Assembly (NCBI RefSeq): GCF_017876115.1
Contig: NZ_JAGINO010000021.1
Coordinates: 1-64,000, forward strand
Source: Azospirillum picis
GTDB taxonomy: Bacteria; Pseudomonadota; Alphaproteobacteria; Azospirillales; Azospirillaceae
Direction: 5' to 3'
Length of the DNA: 64,000 nt
Shown: in pieces, positions 50,516-59,928 of the stretch
Layout of the letters: each line of letters opens with the position of its first letter
How positions within the stretch are numbered: the first letter of the stretch is position 1
The notes under the pieces: generated by a model
Database searches by the model: none
What the model was told of the DNA's origin: nothing
What the model saw: the letters and a program-made list of their open reading frames with translations, nothing else
Translations under genes and position numbers: made by a program

Positions 50516-53500
50516 TCAGGTGCCGTCGCCGCCCAGCACGGACTCCACGAGCGTCTGAAGTTGACGGGGCGTGACCGGCTTCGCAGCCAGCACGAGCCCG
50601 AGCGCCGCCGCCGCCTGCTCGGCCTCCGGCCCGATCTCTCCGGTCAGGATGATCCCCGGAATCCGCCGGCCTGCCATCCCCCGGATTTCGCGAACGACGT
50701 CGGTCCCGACCTCGTGGTTACGGAGCCGGTAATCGGCGACGACGATGTCGGGTGAGCGGCCAGCGGCTCGCACGATCTCGAGAGCCTGGCCGATGGAGCC
50801 TGCGACCCCCACCTCATACCCCCAGTCGTGGAAAAGGGTCCGCAGGCCGGCAAGCACGATCGCATCATCGTCCACCAGCACCGCCAGCCGTCCGCTGCCG
50901 TCATTGCCGGCGACGGACGGCTGGGGCTCTTCCGGCACCCCCTCCGGCGAGTGCGCCCGCGGCACCTCGATCGAGAATGTCGATCCTTTGCCAGGCTCCG
51001 ACCGCACCGCCACCGGATGGCCGAGCAGGCGCGACAGGCGCTGCACGATGGCAAGGCCGAGGCCGAGCCCCTGGCTGCGATCGCGCTCCGGATTGCCGAC
51101 CTGGTGGAACTCTTCGAAAATCCGGCTCAGATGTTCGGCGGAGATACCGATACCGCTGTCGTGGATGCGGATGCACACGCTGCCGTCGGTCACGTCGCAA
51201 TCCATCCTGACGAAGCCGCGTTCGGTGTAGCGGATGGCGTTCTCGACGAGGTTGCGAAGCATGCGGCCAAGCAGCAGCGGGTCGCTGTGCACGCTGGTCG
51301 CGCCGCAGGAGGCGTCTACCCGGAACTCCAATCCCTTTGCAGAGGCGACCGGTGAATAGGCGGCGGCGATCTCGTCGAACAGCAGCCGCAGCGGCATGTC
51401 CTGTACCCGTGGCACGATCACGCCGGCGTCAAGACGCGAGACATCGAGAAGGCTATCCAGCAGGTCCTTCAACGTCACCAGTGCGCGTTCCAAGGCCATC
51501 AGCGGAGAACGGCCTTGCTTGGGATCGACATGCGCGTGCAGCACGCCGGCGAACAGCAGCGCCGATTGCAGCGGCTGGCGCAGGTCATGACTGGCCGCCG
51601 CCAGGAACTTCGACTTCGAGACGTTCGCCTCCTCCGCGCGCTCCTTGGCGGACCGCAGGGCTTCCTGCATCGCCCTGCGGTTGGTCACATCGATGTTCAG
51701 GCCGCTGAAGTGGGTCGCCCGCCCGGCCGCATCCCGCTCGACCCGCCCGATGCTCAGGATCCAACGCACGCCGTCCTCGGGACGGCGGATGCGATATTCA
51801 ATCCCCGGGTCGGGTATGTCGTCCCTGATGATGACGTCGATGTGCGCCTCCACCCGCGCACGATCGGCCGGATGCACCTGCGCCAGATAGGCCTCGCGAC
51901 TGGGCCGCACGGACGTACGATCAAGGCCGAACAGGCGGAAGTTGCTGTCCGACCAGGTGATTGCGCCCGTGCGCAGGTCGACGTCCCACAGCGCCGCGTC
52001 GGCCGCCGAAAGCGCGATGTTCAGACGGGTTTCCGTCCGGCGCAGCGCCTCCTCCATCCGCTTGCGCTCTGTTATGTCGATGGTCAGTCCATTGTAGCGG
52101 ACGGGCATTCCCTGCTCGTCATAACAGACGCGCCCGACCGACATCACCCACCGCACCTGACCCCCGGGATGGATCACGCGATATTCGAGGCTGACTTCCG
52201 GCGCACGCTCGGCCAGAAGCTGTGCATGCGCCAGCGAGGCCGCCGGCAAGTCGTCCGGATGGACGATGGCGGCCCAGGTGTCGGTGCTGATCTCCTGCGC
52301 CTCGGCTTCCAGGCCGAAGATGCGGTAGCTTTCGGCCGACCAGAGCCCGCGCCCACTCCTCAGATCCCACTCGAACGTTCCGGCACCGGCGGACTCAAGG
52401 GCAAGGTCGAGGCGCTCCTTGTTGATCCGCAATTCGTCTTCCGCATGCCGGCGCCGGGTTATGTCCAGCAGATAGACCGCCAACCCGTCCGCCGATGGGA
52501 ATGCACGCATCCAGAACCAGCGACCGGTCTGCATTCCCTGGAATTCGACCTCGCTGGGCACCCGGCGTGACATCGCCTGTTGAGCCTTGTCCCACAGGGG
52601 GCTGCCGACCAGTTCAGGAAAGGCCTCCCACAGCGACTGCCCCACCAGTTCGCGACCTTGGGCGATCAGGGCCTTTGCCTTGTCGTTGAGGTATGTGAAG
52701 CGCCAATCGCGGTCGAATTCGACAACACCGTCCACGGTGCTCGCCAGCACCATCGCGGTCTTCAAGGCGTTGCGCTCGGCCGTCTCGCGGACATGCAGGA
52801 AACGCCGCAATCCCCAGAAGAACCCAGCCGCGGTCAGCAGCAGCAGTCCTGCGAAGATCGAGAGGGTGCGCAAGGCGGCAAGGTCGACGGCCCGCATGGC
52901 GCGTGCCTTGTCCAAGCTGACCATCAGGCCAAGATCGTGGGAACCGGCATCGGCAGGAGAGCGGACAACGATCCGTGGCCGCCCGTCGGCTCCCTGCCCT
53001 TCAACTGTCTGCCGTGGAGATTTTGCAGCCGACAAATCAAGCAACGGCAGACCCATCGCCCGACCGGACGGTGGCACAGACGCGACGATCGTCCCGGCCT
53101 TGTCGGTCAGGAAGACCGAAGCGTAGTCCGGGATCGGCTGACGGAGCAGGAATTCCTCCAACCAGCCGATGTCGAGCAGAACCGCCGCCACACCCGATGC
53201 CGTATCTGACCCACCGCCATAGCCGAGCGCAAAGGCGATGGCGGGACGTTTGGTGGTCCTCGATTCGATGAGTTGGCTGACGGTGAAGTTGCGGGTTTGG
53301 ATCGCCTGCTGCCGATACTCGCGGTCGGCAACCGACAGACCGATGACGGCGGGCTCAGTCGTGCACCAGACCACGCCCGACGCGTTGCTGATGCTCACAG
53401 CCAGGAAAGGCGGATATTGGCTTCTAAGATGAGCCATTGACGCTAGGCAAGACGCTGCGTCCATCCGCCCGACGCCCATCTCCGTCAGGGTAACCAGAAT

Positions 53501-53713
53501 ATGGCGTATGTCTTCAATAATTCGTTGCTGCTCGGCCTCGATCAAGCTGAGAAGGCGAACCCCTTGGTCCTTGATCTCCCGTTCTCGGTACTGCCGAAAC
53601 TCCAACTGACTGTAGATTTCAAACCACAGGAAAGGGAGCGCAACCGCGAGAAGAAACACCAGCAAACGGCCTTCCGTCCACCTTGGTTTGGAGGAAGGTG
53701 GGGAAGCAGACAT
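50516..53713 (-). CDS. Hybrid sensor histidine kinase with Cache and three PAS domains
   Basis: The 1065-residue protein has a first helix at about residues 15-35 and an extracytoplasmic double-Cache sensor to about 275. A second helix lies at about 283-303. PAS domains follow at about 320-420, 430-550 and 560-680, the last two with PAC ends. The HisKA domain has KFLAAASHDLRQPLQSAL (phospho-acceptor His709), and the HATPase domain NLVENAIRYT, DSGIGIS and GLGLGLAIV. A C-terminal receiver has Asp994 in DIVVADYRLR. The ATG at 53713 has aagggg 7 nt upstream. The separate partner regulator is not evident. It may regulate the dehydrogenase operon downstream. Confidence 0.94.
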   Translation of the reverse strand: MSASPPSSKPRWTEGRLLVFLLAVALPFLWFEIYSQLEFRQYREREIKDQGVRLLSLIEAEQQRIIEDIRHILVTLTEMGVGRMDAASCLASMAHLRSQYPPFLAVSISNASGVVWCTTEPAVIGLSVADREYRQQAIQTRNFTVSQLIESRTTKRPAIAFALGYGGGSDTASGVAAVLLDIGWLEEFLLRQPIPDYASVFLTDKAGTIVASVPPSGRAMGLPLLDLSAAKSPRQTVEGQGADGRPRIVVRSPADAGSHDLGLMVSLDKARAMRAVDLAALRTLSIFAGLLLLTAAGFFWGLRRFLHVRETAERNALKTAMVLASTVDGVVEFDRDWRFTYLNDKAKALIAQGRELVGQSLWEAFPELVGSPLWDKAQQAMSRRVPSEVEFQGMQTGRWFWMRAFPSADGLAVYLLDITRRRHAEDELRINKERLDLALESAGAGTFEWDLRSGRGLWSAESYRIFGLEAEAQEISTDTWAAIVHPDDLPAASLAHAQLLAERAPEVSLEYRVIHPGGQVRWVMSVGRVCYDEQGMPVRYNGLTIDITERKRMEEALRRTETRLNIALSAADAALWDVDLRTGAITWSDSNFRLFGLDRTSVRPSREAYLAQVHPADRARVEAHIDVIIRDDIPDPGIEYRIRRPEDGVRWILSIGRVERDAAGRATHFSGLNIDVTNRRAMQEALRSAKERAEEANVSKSKFLAAASHDLRQPLQSALLFAGVLHAHVDPKQGRSPLMALERALVTLKDLLDSLLDVSRLDAGVIVPRVQDMPLRLLFDEIAAAYSPVASAKGLEFRVDASCGATSVHSDPLLLGRMLRNLVENAIRYTERGFVRMDCDVTDGSVCIRIHDSGIGISAEHLSRIFEEFHQVGNPERDRSQGLGLGLAIVQRLSRLLGHPVAVRSEPGKGSTFSIEVPRAHSPEGVPEEPQPSVAGNDGSGRLAVLVDDDAIVLAGLRTLFHDWGYEVGVAGSIGQALEIVRAAGRSPDIVVADYRLRNHEVGTDVVREIRGMAGRRIPGIILTGEIGPEAEQAAAALGLVLAAKPVTPRQLQTLVESVLGGDGT

Positions 53714-53739
53714 GTGCAAACCCCTTGAATTTTATTATT

Positions 53740-53754
53740 GCACCCTCAGGGTGC
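53740..53754 (-). promoter_or_regulatory. Palindrome in the hybrid-kinase leader
   Basis: The perfect inverted repeat gcaccc-tca-gggtgc lies 27-41 bp upstream of the kinase ATG, next to an AT-rich aataataaaattc stretch on the minus strand. It could be an operator overlapping the promoter or a short hairpin in the mRNA leader. Confidence 0.35.
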
Positions 53755-53937
53755 CATAGTCGTTCTTTTGAGAAAACTACCTCTTCGTTCAAGTTCCGCA
53801 CGCAAAAGAGAGCAACTTGGCTCCGCTTATCCGGCTGGAGCCGGCACATCGATCCGTCCGTGCCGCCATTCGCAGGCAGAACCAGACATGCCGGTTGGGC
53901 CATGGCATCAAGCAGGGCCAAGGCCATGCAGACAAAC

Positions 53938-55119
53938 TCAGTCGATCGTTACCGGCAAGCGCATCAGGTCGCGGTCCCAGGTGATCTTGCATTTGCTCAG
54001 ATTGAGCCGCGTCAGATACACGTAGGCCGTCTTCCCAATGTCGTCGAAGTTGGCGCTGGGACTTTGCGGGTCGAGCAAAGCCGGATAATCGTAGGCCGCA
54101 TAGTCGCTGCAATCATAACGAAACAGCAGTGACCCCCCCCACAGAAGCTGCGGCTCCGACCAGTGCAGCAAATCCGGAGACGTCGTTGTCCAAACGCCCG
54201 GAACACCCTGGCGCACCGTGGCCATGGTCGCGATGAACAGCCCGCTCGGCCCGTGGTGGACGACGCTGCGCACTGTTCCCTGCAGGATACCGGGAGAGAC
54301 CGGAGCGCAGACATGCTCGCCCGGCGCTTCTCCCGATTGGCCGTCACGGACGAAGCGGACCGAAAAGGATGCTCCATTCCAGGCTCGCCAAGCCTGCGGG
54401 TTTGCCAGATCGTCAGTACGCAGGAGGCAGGCGCCGCGCCTCTGGGCCTCCAGCGCTTCAGCCCAGATGAAGGCGTACCAATAGCTGCCTTGGCGAATGA
54501 TGTTCGACGGCGCGAAATAGCCGGTCCGCCGCCCGACATCTCCGCCATAGGGATAGGGAAGCGTCGCGACGGTGTGGTCAGGAGGCGGCGCGCTTGGACG
54601 AAAGCTGGCGCCACCGTCTGACGAAATCGCAGACGTGATGCTGTTGCGCCAACAGCGCATATAATCGCCGGATGGGCAGAGCTCAGGCCGCTGGTCGCCA
54701 TGGAACTCGTTGCTGACAAGCGCGTAGACCGTCCTGCCGTCCGGTGTGTAGAAGGACGAGATCCAGCTACGATCATCATGGAGGCGAGGATCGTTCCCAC
54801 CGTTTCCCTGGTATATGACCGTGCAGTTCGGTCGGACCGTGTCAAGGGACGCGCCGGTCAGCGCGCGGGCGGTGGAATGCGAGGCAACGAGGTGGACGGT
54901 GCCCCCCGCATCACGGAAGGCGCGTGCCGGCGTGTCCGGAGCGTCGGTCTTGGCGCAAGCGTCATGCTGCCAGGAGGTCACCAGTTCCGGTTCCCCCGTT
55001 TTCCTGACGGTGACTGCCCAGGCTGGGGCCGGGTCCGTGCCCAGCCCTAGCGCGAGAGACAGGATGAGCGCGGCACCCGGACGCCACATGGCGGTTCTGC
55101 GGCCATCGCGCCAATCCAT
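53938..55119 (-). CDS. Secreted protein of unknown function with beta-propeller-like repeats
   Basis: The 393-residue protein has a signal peptide (ALILSLALGLGTDPAPAWA). The rest is rich in aromatic residues and Ser/Asp turns, including ISSFYTPDGRTVYALVSNE, SSDGGASFRPS, TTTSPDLLHWSEP and TAYVYLTRLNL. The S-D-G-G-A-S-F pattern is an Asp-box as found in sialidase-like propellers. It may bind or trim an exported glycan, but no catalytic residues are clear. It begins 5 nt after the pyruvyl-transferase stop, so the two form an operon and probably act on the same surface polysaccharide. Family not recognised with certainty. Confidence 0.75.
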   Translation of the reverse strand: MDWRDGRRTAMWRPGAALILSLALGLGTDPAPAWAVTVRKTGEPELVTSWQHDACAKTDAPDTPARAFRDAGGTVHLVASHSTARALTGASLDTVRPNCTVIYQGNGGNDPRLHDDRSWISSFYTPDGRTVYALVSNEFHGDQRPELCPSGDYMRCWRNSITSAISSDGGASFRPSAPPPDHTVATLPYPYGGDVGRRTGYFAPSNIIRQGSYWYAFIWAEALEAQRRGACLLRTDDLANPQAWRAWNGASFSVRFVRDGQSGEAPGEHVCAPVSPGILQGTVRSVVHHGPSGLFIATMATVRQGVPGVWTTTSPDLLHWSEPQLLWGGSLLFRYDCSDYAAYDYPALLDPQSPSANFDDIGKTAYVYLTRLNLSKCKITWDRDLMRLPVTID

Positions 55120-55124
55120 GCGGA

Positions 55125-56357
55125 TCACCTGCCGACGGCGATGGCTTTCAGGAAAGGTGCCGGCTTCAACCGGTTGGCTTCCAGGAAGTCCAGATAGCGC
55201 CCTGCGGAGTCGGCCCGATGCCGGTCGTAGGCATCGGGATCGAAGGCCACCAGGGCCTTGAGACGCTTGCGCGTCAGCGGAGCGGTCAGGGCGGCGGCAT
55301 CGACGTAGGGCACGCCGGTGTTCTCGCACAACTCGCGCGTACGGGAATCGATCGTTACGGTCACGCCCATCCGCTCGGCCTGGATAGCCAAGGCGACGCC
55401 ATGATAGCGGCATCCGATGGTGAGATCCTGCTGACGCAAGCTGTCCATCCAAGCCGGAACATCATAGTAGGAGCGAACGTAGTTACGGCACCAGGACCTG
55501 AATTCTTCAGGCGAATAGTGCGGGACCGTATGTTCCTGGATTTCTTTCAAGACCTGAGGTTCGATATCGTCGAAGATGCCTCTCGATATCTTGATCATTT
55601 CGCCCATCGACTGGACGACATACTGCCCGGGTGCAATCGGGTCCATCATCAGGCTGATGAGCTGGTGCTCGATCTCGCGGGTTTTCACCCACGCCTGATG
55701 TCCGGCAGCCACCGAAATCGACCGAGGCAGCTCACATGCCGTCCAGTTGGCATGGATCTTCCGTCCAAGCCCCGGCGCTTGGTTCAGAAAATGCGACGGG
55801 CAGCCCCCCGGCAACGAGCCGGTGATGCCCAGCTTGTCGAGCTGTGCGCTGGTATAGGCGCCGCGGGTATAGATGTTGGAAGAAGCCGAGGACGGATTGG
55901 ATGCGGCGATCACCTGTGCCCAGCGCAGGGTACCGGGACTGAGTTCGATGTCGTGGTCGTAGCTGTTCGCCTGCGCACCAAGGCCGATGGCGACGATGGG
56001 CAGTCCCGATTTCTCAAGATTCTCTGCCATCTGCCCGTAGTCCGTGTGACGGCCGAGCTGGTTGGCGCAGGGGATCACAATGATGTCGGCGTTCTTGCGC
56101 AGCGTCTCCGCCGACGTTCCCCAGGCGAAGAAGCCGACCGGATTGGTGATGTGGCTGGCGATCGCGTGCACGAAGGCGAGGTTGCCGTTGTTGTGCCCGA
56201 TCGCCGTGTAGAGCGAGTCGAATGGCGCATTGGAATAGAGCCCGAGGTTGGGAGTCTTCCAGAGCACGGCAACACGCAGCGGCTCAGACGAGGCTGCCGG
56301 CCGTCCGGAGGGTTGCGGCTGGGAGACAGGGGTATCGAATGCGATGTCTTCAAGCAT
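55125..56357 (-). CDS. Polysaccharide pyruvyl transferase family protein
   Basis: The 410-residue cytoplasmic protein has the pyruvyl-transferase family pattern: NLGLYSNAPFDSLYTAIGHNNGN at the N-terminus and LPIVAIGLGAQANSYDHD. Later come GITGSLPGGCPSHFLN and, near the C-terminus, LTIGCRYHGVALAIQAERMGV. These enzymes add pyruvate ketals to sugars of exopolysaccharides or cell-wall polymers, using phosphoenolpyruvate. The ATG at 56357 is supported by homology; the longer TTG frame is not. A secreted protein gene follows directly. No glycosyltransferase or polymerase genes are nearby, so the polymer may be made elsewhere. Confidence 0.88.
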   Translation of the reverse strand: MLEDIAFDTPVSQPQPSGRPAASSEPLRVAVLWKTPNLGLYSNAPFDSLYTAIGHNNGNLAFVHAIASHITNPVGFFAWGTSAETLRKNADIIVIPCANQLGRHTDYGQMAENLEKSGLPIVAIGLGAQANSYDHDIELSPGTLRWAQVIAASNPSSASSNIYTRGAYTSAQLDKLGITGSLPGGCPSHFLNQAPGLGRKIHANWTACELPRSISVAAGHQAWVKTREIEHQLISLMMDPIAPGQYVVQSMGEMIKISRGIFDDIEPQVLKEIQEHTVPHYSPEEFRSWCRNYVRSYYDVPAWMDSLRQQDLTIGCRYHGVALAIQAERMGVTVTIDSRTRELCENTGVPYVDAAALTAPLTRKRLKALVAFDPDAYDRHRADSAGRYLDFLEANRLKPAPFLKAIAVGR

Positions 56358-56605
56358 GTCGGCTCTGCCTCGAGACGTTGGGCATGGAAACAGAGCGACG
56401 GTACGCACAGAAGAGGTAACCCCGCAAGAGACATCCAACAAATAGCACAGAATAAGATGCCATATAATGCTTAGATTTTCTATTCAAACTCACTATATCA
56501 TAAATTATCAAAATAACTATTTCAGATCAGGAAGACTTCACGGCATCCGCCCTCATAAATTCCCTTTCCGATCTGCTAATTTTTGTCAGGATGATTGACA
56601 GGGGC

Positions 56606-57418
56606 TTATATTGCCGCACCGGGTCCCGGAATGGCCGCTGGCGGACATTTGCCAAGGATGATCATTCCCAGCACCTCGTCCTTCGTCACGTCCGCGACCA
56701 CGGCGGTGCCGACCAGCATGCCGTTCTTCATCACATGGATGCGGTCCGCCAAGTCGAACACGTCGTGGATATCGTGTGAGATCAGGAAGATGCCGATTCC
56801 TTCCTGCTTCAGTTGTCTGACCAGTTCGCCCACTTGCCGAGTTTCCGCCGGTCCCAGGGCCGCCGTCGGCTCGTCCATGATCAGGACCCGGGCATCGAAA
56901 TGGATGGCGCGTGCGATCGCGACCGACTGGCGCTGGCCGCCGGACAGCGCCTTCACCGGCTCCTTGAAGCGCCGGAAATGCGGGTTCAGCCGGCCCATCA
57001 CCTTGCGCGCCTCCGCCTCCATGGCATGGTCGTCCAGCGTCCCCCAGCGGGTCAGCTTCTCCCGGCCCAGAAAGATGTTGGCTGCGGCATCGACGTTGTC
57101 GGCGAGCGCCAGTGTCTGGTAGATCGTCTCGATGCCGCAGCGTTTGGCGTCGCGTGGGCTGGCGATGTGGACGGGCTCGCCATTGACCCGGATCTCGCCA
57201 TGGTCGGCGGCGTAGGCGCCGGACAGGATCTTGATCAACGTCGATTTGCCTGCGCCATTGTGGCCGAGCAACCCGACCACCTCGCCGGGGTAGAGGTCGA
57301 TGCTGACGTTGTCCACCGCCTTGATGCCGCCGAAGGCGATGGAAACCTCGCGCATCTCCACCAGGGGAACTGGGACATCTGGATGCGATCCAGCCGGAGC
57401 CATGCCGAGATGGGTCAT
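56606..57418 (-). CDS. xylG: Single-domain sugar ABC transporter ATPase (xylose type)
   Basis: The 270-residue ATPase has Walker A GHNGAGKST, Q-loop YQTLALADNVDAAANIFLG, signature LSGGQRQSVAIARAI, Walker B VLIMDEPTAAL and H-loop LISHDIHDVF. The LADNVDAAANIFLG segment is typical of sugar (CUT2) transporters. It is half the length of E. coli XylG, which has two ATPase domains; single-domain versions such as FrcA are known, and two copies would work as a dimer. The start overlaps the permease stop as ATGA. It is the last gene of the xylose operon. Confidence 0.93.
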   Translation of the reverse strand: MTHLGMAPAGSHPDVPVPLVEMREVSIAFGGIKAVDNVSIDLYPGEVVGLLGHNGAGKSTLIKILSGAYAADHGEIRVNGEPVHIASPRDAKRCGIETIYQTLALADNVDAAANIFLGREKLTRWGTLDDHAMEAEARKVMGRLNPHFRRFKEPVKALSGGQRQSVAIARAIHFDARVLIMDEPTAALGPAETRQVGELVRQLKQEGIGIFLISHDIHDVFDLADRIHVMKNGMLVGTAVVADVTKDEVLGMIILGKCPPAAIPGPGAAI

Positions 57419-58770
57419 TTGATTCCCTTGCGGTAGAGCGTGTCGATATAGACCGCGGCGACCAGCACGATTCCGACCACGATGTTCTGCATCGGGGCAT
57501 CCACCCCCAGCAGCACCATGCCGGACTGGAGCGACTGCATGACCAGCGCCCCCAGCATCGCACCATGGATGGTGCCGACGCCGCCGGCCAGCGAGGTTCC
57601 GCCGATGATCGCCGCGGCGATGACGTACAGCTCGTCCAGCGTCCCGTTGGCGTTGGTGGCGGCGTTCAGGCGGGCGGTCGCAATGCAGGCGGACAGTCCG
57701 CACAGCGCCCCCATCAACCCGAAGACCAGCATCAGCACGCGTCGGGTGTTGATTCCCGACAGCTCCGCCGCCTCGGGATTGCCGCCAATGGCGAAGACAT
57801 AGCGGCCGAAGCGGGTGCGGCTGGAAAGGAAGGTCACCGCCACCCCCACCGCCAGCGCGATCAGCACCGGGATGGCAAAGCCGTGTGTGATGACCGGCAA
57901 CGCACCGTCCCCGATGGCCCCCTGTGCCTCCATCATCCGGCGGACGACAGGGGCCGGAAGAGGATAGGAATTGACCACCATCACCGCTCCGACGATGGCG
58001 GCGGCAATCAACAGGATCACCACCCCCTCTGCCCAAAGTGGCCGGACCGGAAAGCCGAAGCCCGCCCGCCGCCGCCGGGTCACCATGATCGCTGCAACCG
58101 CCAGCAGGATCGCCGCGACGCCGACTGCCCAACTCGGCCCGGCACCGATGGCACCCTCGAACCCGCCGCCCAACCGCTTGAACAAGCCGTCCATCGGGGC
58201 CACCGTCTGGCCGGTCGTCACCCACCACGCGGCCCCGCGCCAGACCAGCAGCCCGCCGAGCGTGACGATGAAAGACGAGACGCCGAGATAGGCGATGACC
58301 GCCCCTTGCAGAAGCCCGACCGCCCCGCCGACGGCGACGCCGGCCGCAACCGCCGCAACCCAGGTCAAGGGATGGTCGAAGCCCCACAGCTCCGGCAGGA
58401 CGCGGGCCTGGAAAACACCGACCACCATACCGGTGAAGCCCAGGATGGACCCCACCGACAGGTCGATGTTGCGGGTAACGATGACCAGCACCATGCCCGT
58501 CGCCATTACGGCGACGGATGCCGCCTGGACCGACAGGTTCCACAGGTTGCGCGGCGTCAGGAAGGCACCGCCGGTCATGACGTCGAAACCAATCCAGATG
58601 ACGGCGAGGGCGCCGATCATGCCGAGCAGTCGCGTGTCCAGCTCCAACGCACGGAAAGCGTCGGTGAGGCTGGTCCGGCCGCCGGCATAAGGTGCTTCGC
58701 CATGCGAACCCGATGAGGGCGATCCAGGGGGTGGCGATCCTGGAGAGGAGAGCGTAGACGGCTCGCCCAT
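57415..58770 (-). CDS. xylH: Xylose ABC transporter permease
   Basis: The 451-residue permease has about ten helices. Typical CUT2 segments are LVIVTRNIDLSVGSILGFTGM, GVSSFIVTLGGLLVWRG and a long central part like XylH. The coupling helix region reads RTRFGRYVFAIGGNPEAAELSGI. It has a Pro/Ser/Gly-rich N-terminal tail of about 35 residues. With the binding protein and single-domain ATPase it forms a high-affinity pentose importer. The ATG at 58770 overlaps the xylF stop by one base (TGATG). Confidence 0.93.
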   Translation of the reverse strand: MGEPSTLSSPGSPPPGSPSSGSHGEAPYAGGRTSLTDAFRALELDTRLLGMIGALAVIWIGFDVMTGGAFLTPRNLWNLSVQAASVAVMATGMVLVIVTRNIDLSVGSILGFTGMVVGVFQARVLPELWGFDHPLTWVAAVAAGVAVGGAVGLLQGAVIAYLGVSSFIVTLGGLLVWRGAAWWVTTGQTVAPMDGLFKRLGGGFEGAIGAGPSWAVGVAAILLAVAAIMVTRRRRAGFGFPVRPLWAEGVVILLIAAAIVGAVMVVNSYPLPAPVVRRMMEAQGAIGDGALPVITHGFAIPVLIALAVGVAVTFLSSRTRFGRYVFAIGGNPEAAELSGINTRRVLMLVFGLMGALCGLSACIATARLNAATNANGTLDELYVIAAAIIGGTSLAGGVGTIHGAMLGALVMQSLQSGMVLLGVDAPMQNIVVGIVLVAAVYIDTLYRKGIK

Positions 58771-59834
58771 CAATTGCAGACCTTCACCGAACCCGGCTTC
58801 ACCCCCTGGCAAACCACCTCCCTGGTCACCCAGCCGGCATCGATCACGAGATCGAGGTTATCCTTGGTGATGGCGACCGGCGTCAGGAACAGCGAGGTCA
58901 TCGTCTGCTTCTTCGGCCCACCATCGAAGGTCGTGGCGCCGGCGATGCCGGTCATCGCCTTGCCGCTGGCCAGCTCGATGGCGATCTCGGCAGCGCGGCG
59001 ACCAAGCTCACGGGCATCCTTCCAGACCGATACGGTCTGGGTGCCAAGCGCGATCCGGTTCAATGCCGCCTTGTCGCCGTCCTGGCCCGACACCGGCACC
59101 GAACCTGCCAGCCCCTGCGCCGTCAGCGCCGCCACCGCCCCGCCGGCAGTGCCGTCGTTGGAGGCGACGACCGCGTCGACCTTGTTGCCGGTCTTGGTGA
59201 GGATCTGCTCCATGTTCTGTTGGGCGATGGCCGGCAGCCACTTGTCGGTGTAGGCCTCGCCGACATTCTTCACGTCGCCGCGGTCGATGGCGGCCTTCAG
59301 CACCTCCATCTGGCCGGCGAACAGGAAGTCGGCATTGGGATCGGTCGAGCTTCCCTTGATGAAGGCGTAGTTGCCCTTGGGCTTCAGCGCGAACACGCTG
59401 CGGGCCTGGAGGCGTCCGACCTCCTTGTTGTCGAAGGTGATGTAGAAGGCCGACGGGATTTCGATCAGCCGGTCATAGCCGACCACCGGGATTCCCTCCG
59501 CCGCAGCCTTCTCCACGGCCGGGCGGATGGCGTCGCCGTCCTGCGCCAGGATGATCAGCGCCTGGGCGCCGCGCGCGATCAGGGATTCGATGTCCGACAG
59601 TTGCTTGGCCGGCGAGGATTGCGCATCTGCAGACAGATAGCTGCCGCCAGCCTTCTCGATCGCCGCCTTGATCGCCGCCTCGTCGGTCTTCCAGCGCTCC
59701 TCCTGGAAGTTGGACCAGGACACGCCGACCGTCGGGCCGGCAGCCAGCGCCGCCGTCGAGGTCATGATGGTGGTCGTGGCTGCGGCCAGCATCATGAGCA
59801 GGCCTGCGGCGGCGGTCATGCGGTGCTTCATCAT
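58770..59834 (-). CDS. xylF: D-xylose-binding periplasmic protein
   Basis: The 354-residue exported protein has a signal peptide (LLMMLAAATTTIMTSTAALAA). The periplasmic-binding fold follows with VSWSNFQEERWKTDEAAIK, the xylose-binding-protein type YLSADAQSSPAKQLSDIE. Next come AQDGDAIRPAVEKAAAEGIPVVGYDRLI and AYTDKWLPAIAQQNMEQIL. E. coli XylF has the same segments in the same order. Gene lies between xylA and xylH; ggaggaa lies 4-7 nt before the two adjacent ATGs (59834 and 59831). A 7 bp stem hairpin sits in the 94 nt upstream gap. Confidence 0.95.
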   Translation of the reverse strand: MMKHRMTAAAGLLMMLAAATTTIMTSTAALAAGPTVGVSWSNFQEERWKTDEAAIKAAIEKAGGSYLSADAQSSPAKQLSDIESLIARGAQALIILAQDGDAIRPAVEKAAAEGIPVVGYDRLIEIPSAFYITFDNKEVGRLQARSVFALKPKGNYAFIKGSSTDPNADFLFAGQMEVLKAAIDRGDVKNVGEAYTDKWLPAIAQQNMEQILTKTGNKVDAVVASNDGTAGGAVAALTAQGLAGSVPVSGQDGDKAALNRIALGTQTVSVWKDARELGRRAAEIAIELASGKAMTGIAGATTFDGGPKKQTMTSLFLTPVAITKDNLDLVIDAGWVTREVVCQGVKPGSVKVCN

Positions 59835-59879
59835 GGTTCCTCCCTGTCCGGCCGTCCGGTGCGGCCTTGTTGCCGGAAT

Positions 59880-59896
59880 GGCCGCCGCGGGCGGCC
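59880..59896 (-). promoter_or_regulatory. Intercistronic hairpin between xylA and xylF
   Basis: A perfect 7 bp stem (ggccgcc/ggcggcc) with a 3 nt loop lies in the 94 nt gap after the xylA stop. It could protect the downstream mRNA or partly attenuate it, adjusting levels of enzymes and transporter. Confidence 0.4.
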
Positions 59897-59928
59897 CTGC
59901 TGATCGAAGAAGGCGGGAGCGGACGCGG

